Below are positions 25,590-38,348 of a DNA stretch of 64,000 bases, piece after piece. Location: assembly GCA_013397455.1 (NCBI GenBank), contig VYZB01000014.1:897556-961555 (forward strand), in the 5' to 3' direction. The first letter of the stretch is position 1. Every line of letters begins with the position of its first letter. Source of the DNA: Crotophaga sulcirostris. Taxonomy: Eukaryota; Chordata; Aves; Cuculiformes; Crotophagidae. The position numbers and the translations under genes are program-made. The notes beneath the pieces were generated by a model, which was not told the DNA's origin, searched no databases, and saw only the letters and a list, made by a program, of their open reading frames with translations.

Positions 25590-28500
25590 CTAAAACATTA
25601 GGACTCTTTAAAAGTACATATGACTGCTAATGACCACCCTGGGATGTTCACTTCAGTACTAGTGCCTCGATTAGAACTGGCAGATGGCAGAGTCCACACG
25701 TAGAGTCTGGGTTTGGTGACCCAACTGAAAATGCCCTGAAAGACCACTTGTGGCTGCCCCGATTTCAGCTGCTGGAATGCTGCCAGAGAAACCTACTCAG
25801 CTGACAAGTTTTAGCAGATTCTGAGCATCATGTATAAACCAGGGTCTGCACTAAAAAAAAGTCTTCCTGAGATTGAGAAGGTAATAAAAGTACCTCCAAG
25901 GAAAAATAAGAGTAAACTAATTTATGGATAATTGAATTTTAATAACTAAGAATTCTGCGAAACCAAGTCTGGAGAGAAGCAGCAATAACCAGGCATTCCA
26001 GCAACAATTGTTAAAGGAAGGTCATAACACTGGGATGGACTCCTTGAAACTGAGAGGTTTCTTGAGGAACACATTTTTAATATTATCTTTGACAGCATTA
26101 ACAGTACGAGCAATTGATTGCCTGGGTTTGAGTCCTATCATTACTTTTTGGTAATGTAAGCAGGCTACAATTAGTGGTTAAGCATCAAGCAAGCGTGGCT
26201 CCTCCTGTCCTGAATATTCTACAAACACACAGAATATGCCCTGCTTGAAGAGTCTCCATGGCCCAGCACTAGGAACCAACACCAAATCCCACGTAGCTCT
26301 AGTACCCATCATTGCCAACACAAGGGAAGGAAGACAAACAACGCTTGTCTTCTCTTCTCACCTGGAAGGGGACATCTAATAAAGCCATTCAAAGAGAAGG
26401 GGACAATTTTGCAGGGTGCCAGGTCTCTGGAGAGATTGCCGTGCACATTCTGTACTGCTTCCAGTGACGGTACAGCGTGCCCTTGGCACAAAGCTCACAG
26501 TCATCAGCTGAGAGAACCTGGAAGGATGAAATGCACTGCCAGGAGCATTCACACCAACTTTGCTGGAGCTATGAAACACCCATGGCTGCTTTCACTGGTG
26601 TTCCAGGAATGAACAGTTTGCCTTTACCTTTTTAGAATCCAAACTGTTAAAAGAAATCTTTATTAAAAAAAAAAGAAAAATCATCCTCACTAAAGGAAAC
26701 ACCAAAATATTTTGTCTTCAGTATTAATCTCATTAAAAATATTCTATTATTTATCCTGCAAAAAAAGCATCCCCATACATTTCCAGCTCTTCAACTTGAC
26801 AGCATAAAGGCGACTTTAGAAGCCAACTCAGATACGATAAATACATACACATATATATAGCTTCTATAAAAACTAGTTTTCAAGCCAACACTTTGAAAAG
26901 ACTGTCAAAGACAAACATTAACAAAAAGCCCACTCATCTACTAATTAAGAAGCTTCATACTTGAGCACATTTCAGGTTTGGTTTAGAACTATACTAATAT
27001 TTCAGGTATTTGACCTTCCTCGACATCACACACAGCTGTTCCTCAGCGAACGTCTCTGAATCATTATTTAAGAATAAAGCAGACAGATGCATGAAAGATA
27101 CTTAAAAATAATTGTCACAGGTTACTAGGCAGGCTTCCTACTCGTTGTATCAATATTTCATTGGTTCTCAGCTTTATGAATTTTTAATCCGTGGCGGAGT
27201 TTCAAGGCCCACCATATTTTGATAGAAGACTTAAACCCCAAAGGCAGAGGCTCAGGTTTCCAGGGCAGAACCCAGGACAGGCTTTTAGTTGAGGAGTAGC
27301 AAAAAAGCTTGGTTATTTGGGTCAGTTTTTCATTCAAACCTAAAGCAATAATTAGAAATTATCACTAATTACCACAGCTCTTCAAGGATGAAGAGGGCTC
27401 CAAGAAAAAGTACAGAAAAATCAAAGCAGAAAGTACCAATTTTATACATTTATCTGGAAACTTTTAGGTGGATTTGGCATTTGAAATGTTGAAGAGAGGA
27501 GACTTTAATTTATCAGGGTGTATGGGTTTTTTTTTCCTAAATTTGTCATCTCAGTAAGTTACTAAGACCACTGGAACACAGTCTGTAGCTTCCCTAGGGA
27601 GGGTTTCATATATATTTATAAGCTGTTGCATAAGCATGGCCGTGTAATGAGACTAATCATATTCCATCATTTTAAAAAATGCAGTAACAAGAAGGATTTG
27701 TTTGTTCGAAGTATTGTAGATTTTAAAAATTAACGTCTATATTTTCATCCTTGAACACATCCATAAAATTAAGATTTATACCCCTGCTGGTGATTTATAG
27801 TAAGATATACTTCATATCTGGAATATCTGAATTCCAATGCAGACAGACTTTCATTAGCACTGACACTGGTGCATCCTATCTTATTAAGTCCCAGCAAGAA
27901 CAAATACAGCTCCACAACACTGAGAAACACAGGCAAGTATTAGACAGGTGCCTAGAGGCTAAAAGCTGTCGTGAACGACTGTCATGCTACCTGCTACACA
28001 TGAACTCTTTTTTACCAATTTACGCAACATTTCCTAATGATTTCCATTTTTTTGAACTTGTCAGTAATTTGATTCTACACCTTGCATCAGAAATCTCAAC
28101 CCAAATACTGCCAGTATATACAACATAACCTTCCCCCACCCCAGTCAGACATACCTAGCTGTGAGGAAAGAGCAAATGCAATTTATCAAACCAGTCTAGC
28201 ACATTTATTCAGCCCATCAAATACATCAGCCATACATTTAGCCATGGAGATCTTCCAGCAGTTCATTCCTGAGAAAAGGCTGACAATTGCAACTTGCTCT
28301 GAGAAAATCAAAAATCCAAAGAGTACTTACAGAAGCAGTTTTACTGTATGCTTTTCTCTTTGTTAGTCACAGTTGTCTTTTCTATGAAGGTATGCAGAAC
28401 TAGATCCTTCTAATGAAAGAGTAGCAAGCAGACACTGGCAAAGTCAAAAGGGAGTATTTAACACTTTTCTTTAATTGCCAAATCAAGGCTCATCAAGGAC

Positions 28501-28748
28501 ACCTGTGCCAGCTAAGGGGTCTATAGTACTTAAACTAGTCAGATAGGATTTAATCTTCATTCCTGTTCAGGTGAGGTCCACAAGTCATTAAAGGAGAGAA
28601 TTAGCTGCAGAGTATTAGTATTCAACAATACACTACAATTAAGGGATGAAAGCTGCTGAACAGCTCTAAAAAAACTCCTCTTCAGTTTCTAGTAAGTCCA
28701 CTTAGTCTATGTGTTATACCTGCAACAACCTTAGCAGCAGGTAAGGAT
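25590..28748. other. intron-like sequence with unresolved exon signals
   Basis: A minus-strand open stretch at about 26346-26444 ends at a good donor (TTCCAG|GTGAGA) but lacks a good acceptor. A 16-bp segment at 26628-26643 is flanked by very strong sites (TTTCTTTTAACAG and AAAG|GTAAAG). A 59-codon minus frame follows a strong acceptor at about 27342 (ATTATTGCTTTAG) but has no donor. None is called. The plus frames at 27751-28128 and 28082-28366 have no context. Confidence 0.4.
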
Positions 28749-29080
28749 TTGCGCTACCTAAAAGGATGTTGTAGCAAGGTTGGGGTTGGTCTGTTCTCCC
28801 TGGTAGTCAGTGACAAGACAAGGGGAAACAGCCTCTTGATGCGCCAGGGGAGATTTAGGCTGGATATTAGGAAGACTTTCTTTACTGAAAGGGTTGTCAA
28901 GCATTGGAAGAGGCTGCCCAGGGTGGTGGTTGAGTCACCATCCCTGGAGGTGTTTAAAAGATGAGTAGACATCATACTTGGGGACGTGGTCTAGAGGTGG
29001 ACTTAGCAGGACTCTATCGATGATTGGACTCGATAGTATTTAAGGCCTTTTCCAATCGAAGCCATTCTGTGATTCTGTGA
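28749..29080 (+). mobile_element. CR1 LINE fragment, plus orientation
   Basis: About 330 bp of the CR1 3' region. Recognisable blocks in order are GGTTGGTCTGTTCTCCC, the 'GCGCCAGGGGAGATTTAGG' region, 'ACTGAAAGGGTTGTCAAGCA', 'GAGGCTGCCCAGGGTGGTGG', 'CCATCCCTGGAGGTGTTTAA' and the terminal CATTCTGTGATTCTGTGA tail. The overlapping short frames on both strands are CR1 by-products. Its tail ends 85 bp from the candidate exon at 29165. Confidence 0.95.
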
Positions 29081-29164
29081 ACAAGTGAGAAAATCATAAA
29101 GTAATGTGATTTTTCTATCATAGAAAGTTTCTAGTGAGCTGCTTGCCATTTTTTAAAACAGTAC

Positions 29165-29215
29165 CTCATACAGTTGAATTCCAGCCGACCAGTAATGGGA
29201 CTCGCTAGGGTAACA
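29165..29215 (-). CDS. candidate coding exon, unidentified minus-strand gene
   Basis: A 51-bp segment preceded on the minus strand by a pyrimidine-rich tract (CATTTTTCTTTTCTAG a few bases upstream of the chosen AG) and followed by donor TGAG|GTACTG. It reads CYPSESHYWSAGIQLYE, phase 0 to 0. An acceptor nearer the 3' side would shorten it to 40 bp in the same frame. The peptide looks protein-like but matches no family I can name. Confidence 0.28.
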
Positions 29216-31550
29216 CTATGCTAGGTCTAGAAAAGAAAAATGCCACGAGGACATATAAACGCATTCAATGCAATTTACATTCTGCTGAACTTAGTGTCTG
29301 CCAAGTCTAGTATACTGCTTGAAATGTGGTGTTTATCAGACATCTGGGTAAAATTTAGGAAAGCTGAGAGATACAGAATTTTCAAAACCATTTGGAAGAA
29401 CCTCGTAATAGTCTATTGTCACGCTTCAACGTAGGTCTTTTTATAACACTATGACTATATGGTCATTGTGAAAGCATCCTAAAATTTGGATTCTTGAAGA
29501 TAATGCAAAAACTTCTGGAACAGAGTGTTTAAGGAATGCCAAATGAATGGAGATATCAAAATACATAAGTTTTGGAAGACAGTCTGTGTCCAGAGCCTTT
29601 ACATCTATGATTCAGAGAGGTCTGCAGGACAAAAGTAAAAAAAATGTGTTTTGTACTTTTAACAGTTTTTTCCAGTACTACCCTATTCCCCTCCAACATT
29701 TTTTAGAACATATTCTATGGGGAAGAAATCTCTGGAGAAGTGTGAAAAGGCCAATTTTGGTTTTGTTGCAATATCCAACAGCACATTTTTTAAGAAACCC
29801 GGTTTGCACTGAGCAACGCACAAACACTGAACAAGAACCCAGCACATTTGCAAAAACTGTCACCACAAATCAGAAGGACAGTGAACTAGTCTAGTCCTTG
29901 CCTTTATCATGGCACAGCTATTTCATATTTTCATCTAAAATGCTTGCATTTCAGAAGCTTCTGTAAAGAAAAGCCAACAGCACAAAAAAGGCCACTGAAT
30001 TTATAGCATTCGTTTGTAAGAATGATAAAAAGTCTGGCATGTGAAAATAACCAGCTTTCCTCTTACTTATAGTAAGGCAGGACTCAGTTTGCCCTTCCCA
30101 AACCATTATTTTTCTAATGGGCAGGATATCAAACCACAGCACCAACCACGAGACTGTGCCCAGAGAAGGGCACTTTCTCCAGAAAGCAGACAGGAACCTA
30201 AAGGCGACACACACACTGCATCCCCAGGTTTGCTGCAGATCAGCAAGGGAACAGGGTAAACAGAAGAAAAATAAAAAACATGAAAGATTCATCACCTGGA
30301 GACATATCCATGCCTCATTTTCTCATCTACGCCCAGTTTTGGGGGTTGCCTTGCTTCTCAAATGAAAGGCCTGGAATTCCATTCACCTTCATTACCTGTC
30401 CCTCTACCTGTTCTCTTGCCATCTTGCTACACCTTTTTTAGAAAGGGACAAAAAGCAACACCAAAAAAAAACAAACGAACAAAAAACCCACAACCCCTTC
30501 CCTCCCCAAAACATCCCTGAGCACACACAGCGAATGTAGGAAAGAGCTTCCAACCTCAACTTCGCAGGCTGAACTTTGCACCTACCACTGCCAGGGGTCC
30601 TGCTGAGCCCAGCTCAGGGAGATCAATCTGTACCTGCTACACTGCCACTAGCAGAGAGAAATGTGGGTTTAAAACAAGACCAGTGCTCAGAATGCCAGCC
30701 AAATAAGGCAAAACCTTCCACAAGTCACTGTCTCCTGTACTTCTAATGGTTTCCAGTGAGACAGGAGCCACACAGAAACTGAAGGTGCTGATGGCTTGCA
30801 TTAACTGAAATCACCTGAAATCACAATCAGCTAAAAGGCATGAGGGTAAGCCCAACGAAACCTTCCAGTTTCAACAAGTATTTGCCCAAAGGCTACAGCC
30901 GAAGTGTCCAGTTAATAACTGTAGTTAATAACCTCACCCACAGCTTACATCAGCATCTGGTCCCCATCCACTACCCTAACACATACCTGGAGCAACATAA
31001 TGGATTTTGACTTCTTTTTTTTTTTTTCCTGAATAAACCTTTCTTAAGCACGGAGCATGTCTTGGCTACACGAGAGATTTCAGACCGTATTTTGCTACGC
31101 ACTACAAAGTAGCAAACGCCCATATGCAAAAGCTAAGGCTGTACCAAAACCCAGACATCTCAGATACACAGATCAGGCACCTCCCTCCTGGAGCATGAGG
31201 CTGCTGCTGCTGGTGGTTTTCAATTTCACCTGGGAATAAGCCATAAAATGTTCAGAAAAGACTCATCTAGAAAGGTCCATTGTATTTTTCATGCTTATCT
31301 GGGGAGGTTTCTTCTCTGGTTAACAGAATAATTTCAAGGAAAGGTTAATTATGCACTAGCTTTCTAAGAGCCTGTAAAGGATTTACAACAGGTTGTTGGC
31401 AGCGTGCGGTAGCACTGATCACCTCCCTAGGTGCCTGCAAAGAACTTCAGGCTGATATCTGCTTTCAGCAGAGGTAGTTCAACTGTTTTTTTCCTTATTC
31501 CTTTTATAATAGGAAAAAAAAATTAAAAACCAACCAAACAAACAAAAAAA
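29216..31550. other. intron-like sequence, no supported gene
   Basis: The 115-codon plus frame at 29547-29894 and the 114-codon minus frame at 29951-30295 overlap nothing recognisable. Minus-strand splice-like pairs near 30374-30410 (donor ACAG|GTAATG) and 30819-30835 (acceptor ATGCCTTTTAG) bracket only 16-36 bp and are not called. Poly-T runs occur at about 31015-31027. Confidence 0.4.
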
Positions 31551-31790
31551 TGATGAAAGAGGGAAGATGTAGATGAGATCTCAGGAAGAAATGTTTTGCT
31601 GTGAGGGTCGGGAGGCCCTGGCCCAGGTTGTCCAGAGCAGTGGTGGCTGCCCCATCCCTGGAGGTGTTCAAGACCAGGTTGGATGGGGCTTTGAGCAACC
31701 AGACCCAGTGGGAGGTGTCCCTGCCCATGGCAGGGGGTTGGAACTGGATGGGCTTTGAGGTCCCTTCCAAGCCAAACCAGTCTCTGATGA
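31551..31790 (+). mobile_element. CR1 LINE fragment, plus orientation
   Basis: About 240 bp of CR1 3' sequence. The order is an AAGATGTAGATGAGATCTCA start, the 'CCCCATCCCTGGAGGTGTTC' block, 'AGGTTGGATGGGGCTTTGAG', 'GGTGTCCCTGCCCATGGCAG' and 'GGTCCCTTCCAAGCCAAACC'. The terminal ATTCTATGA repeats are eroded. All open frames at 31504-31916 on both strands derive from this element. Confidence 0.95.
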
Positions 31791-33433
31791 ACTACACCAT
31801 ACACAGCAATGAATTGCAGATCTCCTGCAATCAGGGGCAAAGCTTCTGTCAACATTAAAGCAGCCCGGATTTGTCACAAAAGAATGCAAGAGAAGAATGA
31901 CAGTGGAGGTTCTCAAGGAAGCCTCAGTCAGTGCCAGTTACCAACAGGTGAACATGCAGCCCAGGTACCATTTTCTTCTTAATTTTGTGAATTTTCTGTA
32001 TTTCAGAACAATATTAGTAAACTTATCAAAGGCCTGTTCTGTTCCTGGAGACAGACTGACACTCTTCAAGGCATAAATTATTATTTTGTATAAATATTCA
32101 TAGAAACAGAAGGTCACAAGAAAGTTAGTGATAACCTGAACACACCACAGGTATCATTCAGGTACCATATCCACTGTGTGTACGTTTTCAAATGCTGTAC
32201 ATGGATAACCGTGTTACAAACCATAACGGCACTACAGAGGCAGTTGAGTACAAATCACAACTAAAACCACGGTTCAAAACTGGATTACTACAAGAACTGC
32301 TCCAGCAGAGCTCTCAGGAACCTGTATGCAGAGAAGTTCAGAACACAGTAGACGGATTAAGATCTGTATGCATATTAAAAATCTGCATCATTAGTTAAGC
32401 ATTTATGAACTAAATAACAGGTCCATGCTTTGAGTTTGGATTAACAATAAAGCAAACCCCATGCAACATAAATGTTATCCAAAAAGCAGCCAATGCAAAA
32501 TTCCCATTCTGTCTTTTTGCCAGATGATAAAAATGATTCCCCACATGGAAATTAGATTCTTCAAAACTACCACCCTGAATCATTTAATTTGTCTAAGTAC
32601 TCCTAATGCAGAGGCACACTGCAATGAGCATTTGAATTTTAGATTAAGCAAATGAAGAGCAAGGTATTTCTTCATACGCACAGTCAGAAAGACGACTTAA
32701 TAGCAGGATGCCACAGAGCTTGTAGAGACAGACAGTAACCCGGTACAATTTCATCCTGCCATCAGAAGGATGGATGCATCTTTTCCCAGTTGTTTTTTTT
32801 ATTTACTTAAATATTTAAATTGTATTCCTTTTACACCCCTCTATATGTAACGCTGTCTCATAGCTAACGCATGGAACGAACCTGATGCAGGATAACACAA
32901 TTCCTAATGTGACTCCTTGCCATTAAAACTTTCCCCACCTTAACCTCGTTCTAACTCCTAAAAGTCTGTTTAATAACATTCATTTTGTTGATTAGCCAGG
33001 GCAGGCCTTCCAACTGTAAAGTCTAAAGCTTGAACACAGAGTGTTTAAGGAGAAGTTAAGCAGTCTTAAACACTCTTCATATTCTGTCTCCTCATCAGCC
33101 TTACCAATCCCTTCTCCACTTCTCTCAGTTTCACACAAACCCAGTAAGGGCAATCCAGATCTTCTCAGGTTGGCAGCACCTAACTCTAAAATCCTGACTG
33201 CATATTTACTAATCATAATCAGCTCAGGCATGGCTGAAATAATTCTACCTGAACCTTGCGTTCCATTTAAAAAATAGTACTAGAAGAACAGAAGTGAAGT
33301 CTAGGTTAAAGGTTTCTAAATTATAACATGAAGCTCTTATTAACAGTCTGAGTTCTTGTTACCCTTTGTTGCCAATAATTAAAAGTAAAAAAGCCTATTA
33401 ATGCTCCTTATCGTAGATCATGCAGGCACTCAC
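31791..33433. other. intron-like sequence
   Basis: No secure gene. The minus frame 32992-33231 contains a stretch (LPLLGLCETERSGEGIG) faintly reminiscent of non-LTR endonuclease domains, too weak to call. A 31-bp minus segment at 33249-33279 has a strong acceptor (TTCTGTTCTTCTAG) and a fair donor (TCAG|GTAGAA) and could be a small exon. Confidence 0.4.
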
Positions 33434-33485
33434 CTCTGACCTGGAGTCACAGTAATACCACAAAAAAGCAGTGTCACCTTCTGTA
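33434..33485 (-). CDS. candidate coding exon, unidentified minus-strand gene
   Basis: A 52-bp segment between a good acceptor (GTTCACTCTGGATTAGCTGCAG) and a consensus donor (AGAG|GTGAGT). Two frames are open: TEGDTAFLWYYCDSRSE (phase 2 to 0), and QKVTLLFCGITVTPGQ (phase 1 to 2). The first joins in phase to the candidates at 36496 and 29165. The splice sites are among the better ones in the window; the ambiguous frame lowers confidence. Confidence 0.33.
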
Positions 33486-36400
33486 CTGCAGCTAATCCAG
33501 AGTGAACGCAGAGATCAGTTCAGTGAGGACTGAGTACTCCAGCTCTTTCTGGAGAAAGAGAGATCACCTAATAGATTTAAGTGGCCAGAAATATTTTGTC
33601 AGCAACGGGGAATAAATTGGAAACATCATTGGGACATTTGAAAGGGTGGCATGCAGGGAAAATTTCTAATATGAGGAGTTAAGTAGAATAGACTTAAAAT
33701 CCAGTTGACATCTTTTCCCATCCCAATCCCCACTATCAATCACTGTTTCATGAGGTTTTCACATATACTGGCCGTTCTCATCTTGCCATAAGCATGATTT
33801 TACTTATGTTAGGCAAAGAACTCAGTCCTGGGTTCATCACCTACAGCCTGGCAGGTCTGTAGGCACTTGTGATCCACTCAAGGCAACGTACAATGAGGCT
33901 CAGCAATGCCATCCCAATTCTCAGGTAGAGGGGCAGGACAGTTTTCCACAGGCATCAGAAGCACACACGTGGAGATTGCAGAGATTCAACTCCACAGTCC
34001 TGCAGAGCAGACTAGAATGGCTCTGATCCATGAAAAGGATGAGAAGTGGCTGAGCAGAAGATTAAACACCTGCACAGTAGCCGAGTGCACTTTGTCCCAG
34101 GTGTAGCTGCATCTCTTGAAAAAGCCTCAGTAGACAGGCTGGGCTAGCATTAAATATTTTAGTACTATGTCTTTCAGAACTGGTCTGATAGTTTGAGTGA
34201 CTGTTTCTTGTCCTGCATTATTTAAGAAAGGCAGAGGATAAGTTAGCACATCGCCTAACTTCTCCAACAGCTAAACACAGCAGTTTACTGGCACTACCAA
34301 TACTGGATGAGAAAAGGTTTTTAATAATCCCCAATGCACTTAAAGATCCCAAACCCTCTGAATTCAAGGTTTCAAGTTTGCTACCAGTAAGCTTCAGTTA
34401 GAGAAAACTGAAGTTATATTCCTAGCACTGTAAGACAAGCTGTCATTTCTTCAAACCATTTCTTATTAAATCTGACTGCAAGCATAAAGCATTAACATAA
34501 TTTATTAAAACAATTAGAATGCATCCTTGTTGTCTTCTAATTAGATTACTCCTTGCACTGGTAATTACATCAGACAAGAAAAGAATAATAGCTTCAGATT
34601 TCTAAAATCATCTGTAGAACACGTGAGGAGAGAATGATCAATAATGCTAATCTACTGGAACATGAATTCCCAGAAAGAGATATTTTATTATGAATGATTC
34701 TTTAAATAATCTGTGTTATCCTCACTCATACTTAAAAAAGCACAAACACGAGGGAATAGACATTGAAATAATTATGAAAACCACTGAATGACATCTGTAC
34801 TGCAGGGGCTTCTGGGTGAAGGGCACATTATCACCTTCTCCCCATGACCCCAGAGCCAGCAGTGAGAGCTGTCAATAACTTCATACAGCAAATGAAGAAG
34901 GAACCGGTACAGAACATCCCTCCTCCCCCATAATTCCAATACCAGAGATGTTCCAAACCATATGATTACTTCTAATATCTAAAAAGAGTTATTATAATAG
35001 CGCATCTTGTGAATTATTTTCTCAGTGGGAATGTCACCATCTGTACAGAAAACTGTTCATTCCCATTCTTTTCTTCACCCTTCTCAAACTCCTCTGAACT
35101 TTGTTAGCGCTCTGCATTGACTGTGTCAATCAAAGCTGCCCTGAACTTTAAGAACCATTAAATATTTTACAGCTAGAAAAAAACAGCAGGAAGGAAAATG
35201 GGGGAAGATGCAACACCAAAGAATGAAAACCAGCAAAAATACGAGAACAGACATGAGAAAAAGGTCCAACAGCAGAGCACAGAGATACCATCAGATTTCT
35301 CCACATTAACCGAAGTAGTCCTATAGTTGAAGGAGATCTCACAGGGCAAAACAGCAGACTAGTGTCAACTTTTATGTATGTTCCTGGTCCTTCCTTCTCC
35401 TACCACCATAAAACCTGTACACAAACTGCCCTGTCAGTGTTGGTTGGGTAACTGAACATCCCAACCTGCGACACAGGTGAGCACACCACTGTCAGCACTG
35501 CCCGTGCCCATTCGCTCCAAGATACTCAGATGAGAACGATACTCCGATTCTTTTAACACTTTTCCTAAAGATCCTGGTATCCTCCTCCATACAGACCTGG
35601 ATTAAAAGGTTGGAAGGTGGATCTCACCTCTGTGTACTCACTGACCCCCACGCCCCAGGGACCAACCATACCTCAACTGAGGGACAACACTTCCAGGGCC
35701 ATGGAGAACACATGACCTGATTACTAACCGTGACAGTAGAAAGGCAAGAGCTAATCTATCCTCAAGTCTCAATAGCTGAAAATATTGTTATTTCTGTGAC
35801 AGGGTAACTAAGGAAAGCTCAGTTACCTTAAAAGCAAGATTATCATTTTACATTATCAAAAATAAATGCCCTCAGCAGCCCTCATTATCATTTCAGCAGA
35901 GAAGAGCAGAGAAGAAAAATATGCAGTAGTTTTTTTCAGTGCTCACTCTGGAACAACTGCAGCTGTTAAATTCAAGTAGGAAACTCAGCCTTTTGCATTC
36001 TTTACTTTCAAGGATACCTCAGACAAGCAAAGACCTGACTTATCTATTGATAGCTCAGCCAGCTTCCCTAATGGACTGCGAATAATTTTCTGAAAGCTTT
36101 GTAAAAGTCTAGGTATTTTTCAATGCAGTAAAAAGACAACAATCTTGAATTTCTTTTCCATCAGACATTTCCATGCCAGTGAATCTCTGCAGCAGTAGGC
36201 AAATAGATGATACAGTACAGGTGATTGCATGTATCTTCAGTAAAGAAGATACCAAGAGTAAGTATTTCTAAGATTCATTCCAAGTATAAAGTCCTTTTAT
36301 CTTCTTGGGAGTTTAGAGTTTATTTGGGGTGTTTTCATGTGTTTTGAGAGTGCTAGGGAGTCAGGGCTGGAAAGGAGAAAGGGGAGTTACATGCCTTTCA

Positions 36401-36495
36401 GAACACAAAAACAACAAAATCACCCTAATTGCATCTTCTGCATTTAACAGAGACTTGGAATGAAAGATACAAATAAGCTACAAAGAGTTACTTAC

Positions 36496-36542
36496 CATTT
36501 GGAAAATAGACCTAAATCTAATCCTAATAGACTCTTACCAGC
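36496..36542 (-). CDS. candidate coding exon, unidentified minus-strand gene
   Basis: A 47-bp segment with an excellent acceptor (GGGTGCCTCCCTCTTAATAG) and consensus donor (AAATG|GTAAGT). Only one frame is open: AGKSLLGLDLGLFSK plus two bases (phase 0 to 2). The phases connect it to 37450-37504 upstream and 33434-33485 downstream. No family is recognised. Confidence 0.35.
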
Positions 36543-37449
36543 CTATTAAGAGGGAGGCACCCTGCAGCGAGCCAACATGGTTAAATGCTGATGGAAGAGC
36601 TCACATTCTATGAATCCAATGGATTTGTAACTGAAGCAAACTACATTATTATACCCAGGAATTTACATCTGCAAAAAAAAAGGATTTACAATGGTTTGCA
36701 CAACTGTAGGGAACACCTAAGTCTTCTATCAGTCAACTGGCAGTATAGGAACAAAACCAAAAGGAACAGGAATGAACTAAAGGTACAGAATTACACAAAT
36801 AAGTGAGACCACAAAGACACGAACATATACAAAGGAAGGAAAGAAATATGTGAAGCCAAACAAAAACTGACTTAATACTCCACACACAAAGACAGCATTG
36901 CTGTCAGAGCCAAGTAGCACCAGGATTCCTTTGAGGTCCTGTGTTGTTCTGGCCTCCACAATCTAACCAAAACTACAGGAATTTCCAGTTCAAGTATAAA
37001 TTGCAGTAAAATGAAATTCACTTGACAAAGAAACTGCTTTTTTAAAAAAAACACCCAAAGTATAAGGAAATTCTTGCCACACCACCTACTTCCCCACTGT
37101 TTTTGTGCAAAGCTTCCCACTGAAAACTCACCCATGGGAAAACAGAGGTGTGAAAGAAATTAGTTGCACAGATTTTCATTAAGGATTGGCATTAAGTATT
37201 GTAAGTTTAGATAGTTTGTATATTCCTGTAAGCCTGTTTGTTAATGAAGCACAGATACAGATATGCTGCCATTTGGTTTGTCCATACATTATTTATAAAT
37301 AACTTTAAAACTCTTAACAATAAAAGCTAGAACCAATAATCTCATCGAAGCAGCCGTCACCAGCAGTCAGCAGGACGTCTGAGGAAACAGGCAGTAGCAC
37401 CTCTTTTAAAGCTCCTCTACTGCCTTCCACAATTATCTTAAACACATAC

Positions 37450-37504
37450 AATAGTCTCCCCAGGGACTGCTCCAAGGCACACTTTTTTCATTTCCTTTAA
37501 TTCC
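37450..37504 (-). CDS. candidate coding exon, unidentified minus-strand gene
   Basis: A 55-bp segment behind a strong acceptor (CTTTATTTTTTTGGCATTACATAAG), with donor ATT|GTATGT. One open frame gives one base plus ELKEMKKVCLGAVPGETI (phase 2 to 0), which links candidates 38248 and 36496. A second frame (GIKGNEKSVPWSSPWGDY, phase 0 to 1) is also open. The frames at 37433-37650 extend on both sides, so frame alone is not decisive. Confidence 0.3.
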
Positions 37505-38247
37505 CTTATGTAATGCCAAAAAAATAAAGATACAGTTTTTCCAAAACCAGAGGGGATGGGACAACACACCACAGCTGTCTTGCATTTCTTTAGGAGCATC
37601 CCTGGAGAGGTTTGCTTCCTGAACTGCCCCTTCCACAGAAGGAAGTTCATATCATTCTACAGATAACAGTGGGTTTGTAATTGCTTAGAAATAAATTAAT
37701 CGTTAAAAAATAGAAACTTTATTTTACTTAGTTTACACTTCACACAAATTTCTTTCCAGAAAGAATTATCCAGCAAGCATTGTTTTCATCATCTAGTCCC
37801 TAGACTGAGACCTGTGTTACCCAATTTCAGCACTCTGCTCTGTCTCAGATTTCAAGACCGGTTCCTGACACACCACTTGATTTCTGTGGCTCTAATGAGG
37901 GCCACTCCACTAATGTCTGCGGAACTTTCAGACATCAAGAGTAGGAAAGAAGGAACAAAAGGAAACCTGGGGATGTCCCAGTTCACGAGCACCTGGGGAC
38001 ATTCCAGCAGCTTGCAAACAGAACAGTACCACAGTCCAAACAAGCAATCACTGGTTTTCAGAATGATATAACGTACACAGCAGAATACACATTTACACTG
38101 GTGCCAGCAAACCTTGAAGTTTTTAAAAATAAGGCTTGAATGCAAACTTAAGAACTTACAGGGCCTTGGACATGAAAAAGCTTCAAATATCCTCCTCTCC
38201 CCACAAATACTAATGTAAAAATATGCAGTTTAGGAAAAAATATGTAC

Positions 38248-38348
38248 CTGTATTTTGTAATATCAAATACATGAAAAAACCTATACGAAAATTCAAATAA
38301 TTTTTCATCTACTGGACTGGCAAAGGTTTCATTCCAATGCATCAATAG
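38248..38348 (-). CDS. candidate coding exon, unidentified minus-strand gene
   Basis: A 101-bp minus-strand segment with donor ACAG|GTACAT. The long version starts after a weak acceptor (AAAAGTCAG) and reads LLMHWNETFASPVDEKLFEF followed by SYRFFHVFDITKY, phase 0 to 2. A better acceptor inside it (GAATTTTCGTATAG, at 38281-38282) would cut it to 33 bp in the same frame. The acidic/aromatic composition is protein-like. No family is recognised. Confidence 0.32.

Noticed and set aside
27751..28128. 125-codon plus-strand frame
   Set aside because: No splice sites, start context or motif.
31504..31916. Several overlapping frames of 60-110 codons on both strands
   Set aside because: All lie within or across the CR1 fragment at 31551-31790.
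32992..33231. Faint resemblance to a non-LTR endonuclease (LPLLGLCETERSGEGIG)
   Set aside because: Only a handful of residues and no further reverse-transcriptase motifs on either side; below what I would call.
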